Part shown: one piece after another, positions 1-6,938 of the stretch
Numbering within the stretch: position 1 is the first letter of the stretch
How the letters are laid out: the number at the start of each line of letters is the position of its first letter
Assembly (NCBI GenBank): GCA_944392525.1
Contig: CALXXB010000003.1
Span: 1 to 57,935 of the forward strand
Origin: an uncultured Clostridia bacterium
Lineage (GTDB): Bacteria > Bacillota_A > Clostridia > TANB77 > CAG-508
DNA length: 57,935 nucleotides
Direction of reading: 5' to 3'
Translations under genes and position numbers: made by a program
Notes under the pieces: generated by a model
The model's input: the letters and a program-made list of their open reading frames with translations, nothing else
The model's database searches: none
Told to the model about the DNA's origin: nothing

Positions 1-821
1 ATATCATTATCATTATCTATAAAAGATTTTAAAGCTAGACCATATTGTCTTTTTAATTTATCTGCTTCTTCTTCAGAGATATTGAGTACAAGTGCTATAT
101 CATTTGTTATATTATCTCCTCCAAGAGGGATTGAATTCGTATACAAAAATGTTGACCCTTCAAAAACACCAATATCAGTATTTCCTGCTCCAATATCTAA
201 TAGCATAATATTGTCATGTAATTCGTTTGTATCTAGTACTAGGTTTCTTTCAGCTAATGTTATTGGAACAATTCCATCTATTTCAAGTCCTGCTTTTTTA
301 AATATATTATGCAATTGTCTTACATAATCTTTTTCTGCAAGTATAACTTGTGCACTAATTGTAAAGCTAGCACTTAAACTTCCAACCGGATCTGTGACAA
401 CTGTTCCATTTTCTAATGTTATTTTATCTGGTACGACATCTATCAATGTTTTTCCATCTGGAATTTCTATATCCTTTACTTGCATTATTGCATTTTGGAC
501 ATCTCTTACAGATATCCCTGCATATTTGTCCTTAGCCTCTTTTGTTATACTATTTTGTACTATTGTTGCATATTTTCCTGGAATTGTTACATAGGCAGAA
601 TTTATTTTTAGGTTAGTCTCATCTTCAGCATCTTTAATAGTTTTTGCAAGGCTTAAAATTATTTCATCTTCATTTATTATTTTCCCCTTCTTTAGTCCAT
701 TACATTTATATGAGGTGTTGCATATAATTTCTATTTGGCCAAAGTTGTTTACTTCTCCTACAACGGTGCAAACCTTACTTGTCCCTATGTCAACGCCCAC
801 TATGATATCTCCTATTGCCAA
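1..821 (-). CDS. ftsA: Cell division protein FtsA (3' part outside window)
   Basis: Actin-like ATPase that tethers the FtsZ ring to the membrane. Only about 273 N-terminal residues are inside the window; the gene runs off the left edge. The start is TTG at 821-819, placed by a GGAGGAATTAAC ribosome site; the ATG nearby is out of frame. The protein opens MAIGDIIVGVDIGTSKVCTV, the phosphate-1 loop of the actin/Hsp70 fold, followed by the 1C subdomain region typical of FtsA, and later LLDIGAGNTDIGVFEG, the phosphate-2 motif. It lies last in a murA-ftsQ-DUF881-DUF881-sbp-ftsA order, which normally continues into ftsZ. It has its own promoter (862-890). Identification is firm from motif plus context. 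Confidence 0.93.
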   Translation of the reverse strand, partial: MAIGDIIVGVDIGTSKVCTVVGEVNNFGQIEIICNTSYKCNGLKKGKIINEDEIILSLAKTIKDAEDETNLKINSAYVTIPGKYATIVQNSITKEAKDKYAGISVRDVQNAIMQVKDIEIPDGKTLIDVVPDKITLENGTVVTDPVGSLSASFTISAQVILAEKDYVRQLHNIFKKAGLEIDGIVPITLAERNLVLDTNELHDNIMLLDIGAGNTDIGVFEGSTFLYTNSIPLGGDNITNDIALVLNISEEEADKLKRQYGLALKSFIDNDND

Positions 822-861
822 GTTAATTCCTCCATTTTTTAGTATAAATTTCTTAAGTGTA

Positions 862-890
862 TATATATTACATTTTTAAAAAAATGTCAA
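862..890 (-). promoter_or_regulatory. Promoter for ftsA
   Basis: On the minus strand TTGACA (890-885), a 17-bp spacer and TATATA (867-862) form a near-consensus sigma-A promoter about 40 bp before the ftsA TTG start. It lets ftsA (and presumably ftsZ) be transcribed independently of the upstream murA-sbp genes. Confidence 0.75.
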
Positions 891-896
891 TAGAAT

Positions 897-940
897 TTGT
901 TATATTTTTGTAATATTTTTGTAATATGATTGTAACAATA
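897..940. repeat. Four phased 11-bp direct repeats upstream of the ftsA promoter
   Basis: Four consecutive 11-mers start at 897, 908, 919 and 930: TTGTTATATTT, TTGTAATATTT, TTGTAATATGA and TTGTAACAATA. All begin TTGT and the second and third share their first nine bases. They end 7 bp from the -35 box of the ftsA promoter and fill the gap after the sbp stop codon. Spacing of one helical turn suggests binding sites on one DNA face, or an UP-like element; which is unknown. Confidence 0.6.
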
Positions 941-948
941 TCTATACA

Positions 949-1359
949 CTAGTTTTCTTCTGTTTTTGCTTCAATCTTTTCTTCTTTTTTACCTTTTTTA
1001 TTTTTTCTTTCTTCAAATATTTTTAGCCATTTATCCACATAATATCTTCTTATCATTGCTAGGTTTATAAACATTCTTCCAACAAATACAACAATTGCTG
1101 CTAAATAAATATCAACATTTAATTTTTGTCCTAATATTGTTAGTAAAATAGCTAAAATAGCATTTCCAAAAAATCCTGTAACAAATATTTTCAAATCAAA
1201 ATTTTTGTTTATTACTGAGTTAATTCCTCCAAATACAGAATCTAAAGCAGCTATTACCGCAATTGCTAAATAGCTTGAGTATGTATATGAAATCATTGGT
1301 GCGTTCATTCCTATTAATGCTCCTAATATACATCCTATTAATATAGCTATAAAAATCAT
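949..1359 (-). CDS. sbp: Small basic protein Sbp (DUF1290)
   Basis: A 136-residue membrane protein of the small basic protein family found beside ftsA in Bacillus and Clostridia. Three to four hydrophobic helices (about residues 2-20, 28-45, 58-78 and 82-100) are followed by a strongly charged Lys/Glu tail of about 30 residues. It sits between the DUF881 genes and ftsA, exactly as in the B. subtilis ylxW-ylxX-sbp-ftsA region. An AGGAGGTAAAAAG site precedes the ATG. The precise role is not established; a division or envelope link is inferred from context. The 25-bp gap to the upstream DUF881 gene implies one operon. Confidence 0.88.
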   Translation of the reverse strand: MIFIAILIGCILGALIGMNAPMISYTYSSYLAIAVIAALDSVFGGINSVINKNFDLKIFVTGFFGNAILAILLTILGQKLNVDIYLAAIVVFVGRMFINLAMIRRYYVDKWLKIFEERKNKKGKKEEKIEAKTEEN

Positions 1360-1384
1360 CTTTTTACCTCCTAATTTTTATTAC

Positions 1385-2095
1385 TTATTCCATATATTTT
1401 GATTCTATTTCACCATTATATTTAGAAATTTTTACATTATTTTCTTTTTGAATTGTAACATCTTGTTCTTTTTTCTTCATATCGTCTACAACTCCTCCAT
1501 TACCTGTTAAAGAACTTTCCAAATATGATGGGTCTCCTATTGCTTTTATGCTATATGGTGCAAGAATTCTTTCTCCATTAACTCTTATAACTCCTGCTGC
1601 ATCTATATAGACTATATCACTCATATTAATTATTCTCTCATCATTTATTGATATTGCTTCTGCTCCTGCAAGTTTTAATGCATTTACGATTAGTAATAAA
1701 TCATCTGCTGTTATGTCTTCTACTTCTTCATTATCTGTTTCATTTATATTGATTATGATTCCTTCTCCTTCTACATCTGTTTTTCCTAAAGACATATTTA
1801 TTTGTTCTAATTCTGAATCCATCAAATTACTTGTTTGTTCATTTGATTCACTATTATTTTTATATTCTTCTATCATATTTAAAGTTTCTTCATATTGCTG
1901 ATTTACTTCATCATATCTTGTTTTCCAGTTTGCAAGTTCTGTGCTTAGTTCTGATTTTCTCATATTTTCAATTGAAGTAACATCTGCTTCATTTACTATC
2001 TTAAACTGCATTGTCATTACTAAAACTAAAACAAAGCATGCAATTCCTACTGTAATAATCATGGTTATTTTACCTTTTTTCATTTTCTTCTTCAT
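1385..2095 (-). CDS. DUF881 family protein (YlxW/YlxX-like)
   Basis: A 236-residue bitopic membrane protein: basic N-terminus, one transmembrane helix (about residues 12-29), a coiled-coil stretch (about 40-95) rich in Glu, Asn and Lys, then the DUF881 domain. Domain hallmarks visible are GEGIIININETDNEE, LLLIVNALKLAGAEAISIND and the YSIKAIGDP segment. It is a tandem paralogue of the next gene upstream, separated by 13 bp, and precedes sbp. In related bacteria two such genes occupy the same position. A role at the division site is inferred from synteny only. The ribosome site is AGGAGGAGTTAC. Confidence 0.85.
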   Translation of the reverse strand: MKKKMKKGKITMIITVGIACFVLVLVMTMQFKIVNEADVTSIENMRKSELSTELANWKTRYDEVNQQYEETLNMIEEYKNNSESNEQTSNLMDSELEQINMSLGKTDVEGEGIIININETDNEEVEDITADDLLLIVNALKLAGAEAISINDERIINMSDIVYIDAAGVIRVNGERILAPYSIKAIGDPSYLESSLTGNGGVVDDMKKKEQDVTIQKENNVKISKYNGEIESKYME

Positions 2096-2108
2096 GTAAC
2101 TCCTCCTT

Positions 2109-2828
2109 CTAGTCTTCTACTGACTTTGCATATTCATAAGTTATCGTTCCTGTATATTTTGGTATTGTTATATTATTAGATTTTTCTAATTTTGCTTCTA
2201 TGCTCCAACTTCTTAATATATCCAAGTATCCATTTGGTCTATCTAATGCTGCTAGTTGTTCTGGAAGTCCTATTGCTTTTATTTCAAATGGTGCTCCAAC
2301 TTTTTCACCATTTATATCTATTATATTTCCTCCACATATAATTCCTGTTGTGGGTATTATTCTTTGATCATTTATTGATATTGCTTCTGCTCCTGCATTT
2401 TTCAATTCATTTATTACACTTAAAACATCTGTATCATGAACTAATAACATACTAGGATCTAAACTACTACTTGCGTCTTTTTTGCTATCTCCTAAAGTTA
2501 CAATTACACCTGGTCCTGTTACTTCTGCCAATCCTATAATTTTATTTCCTTCTGTAATCTCTTCTTCCTTATCCTTTAAAGCTGTATCATTCTGAGTTGC
2601 ACTTTCTCTTTCTTTTTCTAGTTTTGCTTCTGCATCTGATAAATCTTTCACTTTATTATCATATCTTTCTTTATATCTTAAAACTTCTGCTCTTAAATTA
2701 TTTTCTTCATAATCATTACTAACTGTTGAATTAGTTCCTTGTACAGTTCTCATCTGTATACATATTCCAGCAGTTAATGCAAAACACATAACTCCTAATA
2801 CTATTGCAACTACTTTTTTATTTTGCAT
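2109..2828 (-). CDS. DUF881 family protein, second tandem copy
   Basis: A 239-residue paralogue of the following gene with the same plan: membrane anchor near residues 5-23, a charged coiled coil at about 45-95, then DUF881 with GPGVIVTLGDSKKD, LSVINELKNAGAEAISINDQ and FEIKAIGLPEQL. Identity between the two copies is concentrated in the NELKNAGAEAISIND block. The gene follows ftsQ by 12 bp, so it is probably co-transcribed with murA-ftsQ. The start ATG is preceded by AAAGAGGTGAGATT. Confidence 0.85.
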   Translation of the reverse strand: MQNKKVVAIVLGVMCFALTAGICIQMRTVQGTNSTVSNDYEENNLRAEVLRYKERYDNKVKDLSDAEAKLEKERESATQNDTALKDKEEEITEGNKIIGLAEVTGPGVIVTLGDSKKDASSSLDPSMLLVHDTDVLSVINELKNAGAEAISINDQRIIPTTGIICGGNIIDINGEKVGAPFEIKAIGLPEQLAALDRPNGYLDILRSWSIEAKLEKSNNITIPKYTGTITYEYAKSVED

Positions 2829-2840
2829 AATCTCACCTCT

Positions 2841-3818
2841 TTATACTTTTTCTCTAAAATATGGATGGAAATTATTATTTATATCTCCATTTATAAATAT
2901 TTCACCTTCTTTTCCTTTTTCTTGCTCTATAATTGCTTGTACATATAACATTTTATTACTTAAATTACTTGCATCTCCTAAATGTACTGTCTTTTTCTCA
3001 TCATTTAGATATATACTATATTCGTTTTCATCACTAATGTCAATACTTGTGACTTGTCCGTCTAATCCAGCATCTTTTGCTGCATTCATTATCCTTATTA
3101 CTACTTCTAGTCTCCTTAAATCCTCTTCATTTAATCTATTTCCTGGTACTATATCATCTTCCCTTGTCGTAGCACCTTGTATTACCGGCATACCTCTACT
3201 ATCATCTGAAATTTCTAATATATAACCTTGTGTATTTATATAAGCATATTTTCCCATATAATCCACATTGTATGTTGCAACCCTTTCTGTCACATCTATT
3301 TCGATTGTACTAGGTAATTTTCTATGTATTTCCACACTCTCTACATATGGATTTTCTTTTATTTTGTCAATAACATTTCCTTTATAAAATTTGAATATAT
3401 TTTCTCCTGGCTTTAACTCTGATAAGCTAACTATTGTATCACTTGGTATCGTAACATTATTTATTACATTTATGTCATTTATGTTAAAAATTGGTGAAGT
3501 TAAAGCAAAAGTAATCCCTCCAGCTATTATTCCTACTAATAAAAACAACTTCACAAAAAATTTTATTCTCTTTATTCTCTTTTTTCTTTTTCGTTCTTCT
3601 CTTGATATTTTCTTTCTTTTTTCTTCATCTTTTTTTAATTTGTTTTTATTAGTCATATTAATTACTGTTTCTGTATCTAAATCAAATTTATCTTCTTTTT
3701 CATCTAATTTCTTTTTTTGATTAATTCTTTTTTCTCTTTCCTTTTGCTTTTTCCTTTTTATCGCATCTTCATTTTGTTCCATATAATATGGATTAATATC
3801 TTTAGTCTTTCTTGACAA
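2841..3818 (-). CDS. ftsQ: Cell division protein FtsQ/DivIB
   Basis: Bitopic divisome protein that bridges cytoplasmic and septal steps. I place the start at TTG 3818-3816, because AAAGGAGG at 3833-3826 lies 7 nt before it; an in-frame TTG 24 nt upstream would put that ribosome site inside the coding region. The product (about 325 residues) has a long, very Lys/Arg/Glu-rich cytoplasmic head (about 85 residues), one transmembrane helix, a POTRA domain starting near FNINDINVINNVTIPSDTIV, and an FtsQ/DivIB beta domain with ERVATYNVDYMGKYAYINTQ. It lies between murA and the DUF881 pair. The highly basic head is longer than in B. subtilis DivIB. Confidence 0.88.
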   Translation of the reverse strand: MSRKTKDINPYYMEQNEDAIKRKKQKEREKRINQKKKLDEKEDKFDLDTETVINMTNKNKLKKDEEKRKKISREERKRKKRIKRIKFFVKLFLLVGIIAGGITFALTSPIFNINDINVINNVTIPSDTIVSLSELKPGENIFKFYKGNVIDKIKENPYVESVEIHRKLPSTIEIDVTERVATYNVDYMGKYAYINTQGYILEISDDSRGMPVIQGATTREDDIVPGNRLNEEDLRRLEVVIRIMNAAKDAGLDGQVTSIDISDENEYSIYLNDEKKTVHLGDASNLSNKMLYVQAIIEQEKGKEGEIFINGDINNNFHPYFREKV

Positions 3819-3864
3819 TTTCAGTCCTCCTTTTTTGGACAAGTACTTATTTATTTAAGGGCTT

Positions 3865-5118
3865 TTAGCCCTTAATCATTTCTATATCTAGTCCTAACTT
3901 TTGAAGTTTCGTTAGAAAATTTTCATATCCTCTTAATATATATTCGATATTTTCTATCTTTGTTGTACCTTTGGCTACACTTCCAGCTAAAACTAATGCT
4001 GCGCCTCCTCTTAAATCTGTTGCATTTACAGTTGTTCCATAAAGTTTTTTTACTCCTTTTATTACTGCTGTTTTTCCTTCTATTGTTATTTTAGCTCCCA
4101 TTCTTACTAATTCTTGTGCAAATCTATAACGATTTTCAAATATATTCTCTACTACTACTGAAGTTCCTTTTACTGTTGTAAGTAATGATACAAAGATTGA
4201 TTGCATATCTGTTGGAAATCCTGGATATGGCATTGTTTTAATGTCTATTGTTTTAAGTTTTTTAGGTGTTTTTATTTCTATTTGATTTTTCTCTATTTTT
4301 AAATTGCACCCCATCTCTTCTAATTTGTCAACAATAGGAGTTATATGGTTTGCATCAGCATTTTGTATTATCATGTTAGAACGATTAATCGCAGCTAAAC
4401 ATAGAAAAGTTCCTGTTTCTATTCTGTCTGGCATAACATTATAACTTACATCTTTTAATTGTTTTACGCCTTCTATTTCTATATGACTAGAACCTGCTCC
4501 TTTTATTTTTGCTCCCATTTTATTTAAGAAATTTTGCAAATCTATTATCTCTGGTTCCCTTGCTGCATTATTTATAATTGTTGTTCCTTCTGCTAAGCAA
4601 CTTGTAAGTATAGCATTTTCAGTTGCTCCAACGCTTGGAAAATCTAAGTCAATTTTTTCCCCCATTATTTTATCACAAAAGCACTCTATATTTCCATAGT
4701 TTTTATTAATATTTATTCCTAATTTTTCAAAAGCTTTTAAATGTAATTCAATTGGTCTAGTTCCAATATCACATCCACCAGGGTATGAAAATATTGCTTT
4801 TCTATATTTTCCAAGTAATCCACCCACTAATATAACAGATGAACGCATTTGTCTCATTAAATTTTCCGGTATTTCGAACTTATTTATTTTACTAGTATCT
4901 ATAATAACTTTATTTTTCTTTTTTTCTACCGTTCCACCTAAAGCTCTTAATATTTCAAACATCATCTCTGTATCATGAATTTTTGGTACATTATATAATG
5001 TACTTTTCCCTCCATTTAATATTGTTGCTGCAATTATTGGTAGTGATGCATTTTTAGAACCTGATATGTTAACCGTTCCTTCTAATCTTTTTCCTCCTTT
5101 TATTATGTATTCTGACAT
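3865..5118 (-). CDS. murA: UDP-N-acetylglucosamine 1-carboxyvinyltransferase MurA
   Basis: Transfers enolpyruvate from PEP to UDP-GlcNAc, the first committed step of peptidoglycan synthesis. The ATG at 5118-5116 (MSEYIIKGGKRLEG) follows GAAAGGTGG; an upstream in-frame GTG would overlap that site. At about 417 residues it matches the family. Visible hallmarks are the substrate Lys-Asn pair in GSKNASLPI, the catalytic-loop cysteine in PGGCDIGTRPIELH (target of fosfomycin in the family), and DLRGGAALVLAGSVAKG near the C-terminus. It heads the division cluster, with ftsQ 46 bp downstream. Confidence 0.96.
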   Translation of the reverse strand: MSEYIIKGGKRLEGTVNISGSKNASLPIIAATILNGGKSTLYNVPKIHDTEMMFEILRALGGTVEKKKNKVIIDTSKINKFEIPENLMRQMRSSVILVGGLLGKYRKAIFSYPGGCDIGTRPIELHLKAFEKLGININKNYGNIECFCDKIMGEKIDLDFPSVGATENAILTSCLAEGTTIINNAAREPEIIDLQNFLNKMGAKIKGAGSSHIEIEGVKQLKDVSYNVMPDRIETGTFLCLAAINRSNMIIQNADANHITPIVDKLEEMGCNLKIEKNQIEIKTPKKLKTIDIKTMPYPGFPTDMQSIFVSLLTTVKGTSVVVENIFENRYRFAQELVRMGAKITIEGKTAVIKGVKKLYGTTVNATDLRGGAALVLAGSVAKGTTKIENIEYILRGYENFLTKLQKLGLDIEMIKG

Positions 5119-5203
5119 TTTTCTACCACCTTTCACTTTATTCTGTTATATATTATGTTTTATTTACGTAAAAAGTGAATTTATGGATTTTCTAAATTTT
5201 AAT

Positions 5204-5236
5204 AAAAAAGTGGGGTTACCTATTATAGATAACCCC
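5204..5236 (-). terminator. Terminator of the 5248-5742 gene
   Basis: On the minus strand a GGGGTTA/TAACCCC stem (5236-5212) is followed by CACTTTTTT. It lies 12 bp after the stop codon of the G+C-rich gene and separates it from murA. Confidence 0.85.
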
Positions 5237-5247
5237 TTCACGTGCAG

Positions 5248-5742
5248 TTAGTTATTCACAAGAAGCTTGCTCGCTCTGCATTCAGTCACAGGCCGATCAA
5301 GTGCGTCTTCGATTGACCAGCATCTCCTGGCTACACCCAGAGCAAAAAATCCTATGAGTTCTTGGAAAGATGCCACACGTCCTCGTAGAGAAGGGCCTTC
5401 GTAACTCACAAGATAACTTGCTGGAGCTACGTTGATAATCCAGTAATCTTCAAGTTCTCCTGTGAAGTCTGACATTCTAGATTGCAGCTTGTACATATAG
5501 TCATGTGCATTTCTAACTGCCTCAAAGAACATCTTTTGTCTATCGAGCCTATCTCGATATTCCTCAGGAACATTCCTATTTCTGTCCGAATAATGAGAAG
5601 CAATCCTTCCCACTTCGGCAAGCCAATAAGAATAGTAATCCTGAATCTCATTCCACTCGGCGTTTCCAATCTTGACTACGAACTTTTCAATCAGAGCCTG
5701 CTCTCTCTGCTTCCTGACATCTGCACTTGTCTGCACACTCAT
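5248..5742 (-). CDS. Uncharacterised soluble protein, G+C-rich single-gene unit
   Basis: Not recognised. The likely start is ATG 5742-5740, set by GAAAGGAG 6 nt upstream, giving 164 residues beginning MSVQTSADVRKQREQ. It is mostly helical, with many Arg, Tyr and Trp, no signal peptide and no membrane segment. Near residue 30 it has FVVKIGNAEWNEI, which resembles a segment at the same distance from the start of the protein at 6257-6745. Base composition is alien to the surroundings: one 60-base line (5281-5340) has 33 G+C, and arginine uses CGN codons rather than AGA. It has its own promoter, 5' hairpin and terminator. Horizontal origin or strong codon selection are both possible. Confidence 0.75.
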   Translation of the reverse strand: MSVQTSADVRKQREQALIEKFVVKIGNAEWNEIQDYYSYWLAEVGRIASHYSDRNRNVPEEYRDRLDRQKMFFEAVRNAHDYMYKLQSRMSDFTGELEDYWIINVAPASYLVSYEGPSLRGRVASFQELIGFFALGVARRCWSIEDALDRPVTECRASKLLVNN

Positions 5743-5776
5743 TGTGTTTCTCCTTTCAATTGCCCGCAGACTATGC

Positions 5777-5828
5777 ATGGCCTTATTGCCATATAATATA
5801 TTATACCATATTTCTTCTTTCTTTTCAA
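5777..5828 (-). promoter_or_regulatory. Promoter and 5'-terminal hairpin of the 5248-5742 gene
   Basis: Minus strand: TTGAAA (5828-5823), 17-bp spacer, TATAAT (5805-5800). The predicted transcript starts near 5793-5792 and immediately folds ATGGC-AATAAG-GCCAT (5792-5777). The leader is about 50 nt. Confidence 0.75.
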
Positions 5829-5880
5829 TTTTAAATGCTCCAAAACATTGATATTAAAGTTTTTCTGCCTTCTATATTTA

Positions 5881-5907
5881 AAAATAAGGGCCTAGAATCC
5901 TAGGCCC
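5881..5907 (-). terminator. Terminator of the 5918-6109 gene
   Basis: Minus-strand stem of eight G+C-rich pairs, GGGCCTAG/CTAGGCCC with a 4-nt loop (5907-5888), followed by TTATTTTT, 10 bp after the stop codon. Confidence 0.85.
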
Positions 5908-5917
5908 CACTTTACAG

Positions 5918-6109
5918 TCACTGTTCTAAACTCTGAAACATCCTAGCATAATATATAAAAGCAATCAAAGCCGCACTTGCAAAAATCACATATAAAACAA
6001 AGCCTATAATAACTATCGGCTTGTTTTTCGGCTCTTCTTCATCTTCTATATCTTTTACTAGATTATCCCTTGATTTATCTCCAGCAAGCTGTTTTCTTTG
6101 CTTACTCAT
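5918..6109 (-). CDS. Small single-pass membrane protein (63 aa)
   Basis: Not recognised. A charged, soluble head (about residues 1-30, with an acidic DIEDEEEP stretch) precedes one transmembrane helix (about 32-54) and a short tail YYARMFQSLEQ. The positive N-terminus and acidic linker suggest a tail-anchored or bitopic protein with its head in the cytoplasm. AAAGGAGAAGTCT precedes the ATG. It is flanked by the two G+C-rich genes and has the same layout as they do (TTGAAA promoter, 5'-terminal hairpin, own terminator), but its base composition is intermediate. Confidence 0.75.
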   Translation of the reverse strand: MSKQRKQLAGDKSRDNLVKDIEDEEEPKNKPIVIIGFVLYVIFASAALIAFIYYARMFQSLEQ

Positions 6110-6146
6110 AGACTTCTCCTTTGTTTCATCTACGTTTCAGCTTCTA

Positions 6147-6203
6147 CCTGACTTGTTTTAGTCAAGCACATTATATTTTATCACTATTTTTATTTTGTTT
6201 CAA
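6147..6203 (-). promoter_or_regulatory. Promoter and 5' hairpin of the 63-aa membrane protein gene
   Basis: Minus strand: TTGAAA (6203-6198), 17-bp spacer, TAAAAT (6180-6175). The predicted RNA starts near 6168 and at once forms a 7-bp stem CTTGACT/AGTCAGG around loop AAAACA (6166-6147). Leader about 59 nt. Confidence 0.7.
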
Positions 6204-6215
6204 TAGTTTTATCTC

Positions 6216-6245
6216 ATATAAAAAGGAGCTCAATAAAGAGCTCCC
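6216..6245 (-). terminator. Terminator of the 6257-6745 gene
   Basis: Minus-strand stem GGAGCTC/GAGCTCC (6244-6225) with a 6-nt loop, followed by TTTTTATATG. It lies 11 bp after the stop codon. The GAGCTC core recurs in the terminator of the similar unit at 41214. Confidence 0.85.
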
Positions 6246-6256
6246 TTTTCAGTTGT

Positions 6257-6745
6257 TTATTCATCACCGCCAAAAAGCTCGGTGAGAACTTCTTCCAGGG
6301 AAAGCTCTCCGGAAAGAAGCTTCATGCAAAGATATCCAACGACTTCTGGTCTGTCGGAGTCTCTCTCTACACCTTCTCCATCTTGGATAATGAAGGTATG
6401 ATACGTTCCGTCATCATCACGACGGACACAAACCTCCATGCAGTCTGAGTTCCACCTGTTACGTTGTCCAATCGCAACGACTGCACAATTCTTATTCTGC
6501 TTCCTTAACTGGCCCATACGCTTAAATGTGAGCTTGTTTCTTGACAGATAGATTTCCGTCAGGAAATCATACTCTGCATAACGCTGTTTATCATCAACAG
6601 CCATAGGATGTTCACGCCAGCGCTTCTTAACAATCCTGTCTACGCCTTCGAAGATCTCGTCCCATTCTTTGCTACTAAGACGTACACCTCCTTCTTTGAT
6701 GAAGTCTTCTTGCATCTGTTCAACTGAATTCTTCCGTTCTTCCAT
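6257..6745 (-). CDS. Uncharacterised soluble protein, G+C-rich single-gene unit
   Basis: Not recognised. 162 residues, no signal or membrane segment, acidic tail (LFGGDE). Residues 14-31 read DFIKEGGVRLSSKEWDEI, comparable to the EWNEI segment near residue 30 of the 5248-5742 protein, so the two may be distant relatives. The second half has a beta-rich look (CAVVAIGQRNRWNSDCMEVC, then GTYHTFIIQDGEGVE). Line 6421-6480 has 31 G+C of 60, far above the surrounding DNA. AAGGAGGAGAAG precedes the ATG. It is divergent from asnS and has its own promoter and terminator. Confidence 0.75.
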   Translation of the reverse strand: MEERKNSVEQMQEDFIKEGGVRLSSKEWDEIFEGVDRIVKKRWREHPMAVDDKQRYAEYDFLTEIYLSRNKLTFKRMGQLRKQNKNCAVVAIGQRNRWNSDCMEVCVRRDDDGTYHTFIIQDGEGVERDSDRPEVVGYLCMKLLSGELSLEEVLTELFGGDE

Positions 6746-6783
6746 CTTCTCCTCCTTAGAACTAGAGAACGGACTACTACCGC

Positions 6784-6837
6784 CAACCTTAAATAAGGTC
6801 GTGTTGAAATTATAACACCCTAAAATTATGATTTCAA
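6784..6837 (-). promoter_or_regulatory. Promoter and 5' hairpin of the 6257-6745 gene
   Basis: Minus strand: TTGAAA (6837-6832), 17-bp spacer, TATAAT (6814-6809). The RNA should begin near 6802 and fold CGACCTT-ATTT-AAGGTTG (one G-U pair) at its very 5' end (6801-6784). Leader about 57 nt. Confidence 0.75.
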
Positions 6838-6878
6838 GACATTTTTCGACATATTTTTTAAAAGACTTTTATAAAATA

Positions 6879-6907
6879 TTGAAATTTTGTCAATAATATC
6901 ATATAAT
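6879..6907 (+). promoter_or_regulatory. Promoter for asnS
   Basis: TTGAAA (6879-6884), exactly 17 bp, then TATAAT (6902-6907), 31 bp before the ATG. A 12-base palindrome AGTTTTAAAACT begins about 7 nt after the -10 box. No T-box elements fit in this short leader, so asnS is not T-box regulated here. Confidence 0.8.
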
Positions 6908-6938
6908 ATGTAAAGTTTTAAAACTATGGAGGGAGATT

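Noticed and set aside
5248..6745. Integron cassette array or prophage remnant for the G+C-rich island
   Set aside because: No integrase, no attC-like repeats between units and no phage genes; each unit has its own promoter, unlike integron cassettes.
6840..6938. T-box leader before asnS
   Set aside because: Only about 25 nt lie between the predicted transcript start and the ATG; there is no specifier stem or TGG anti-terminator bulge.
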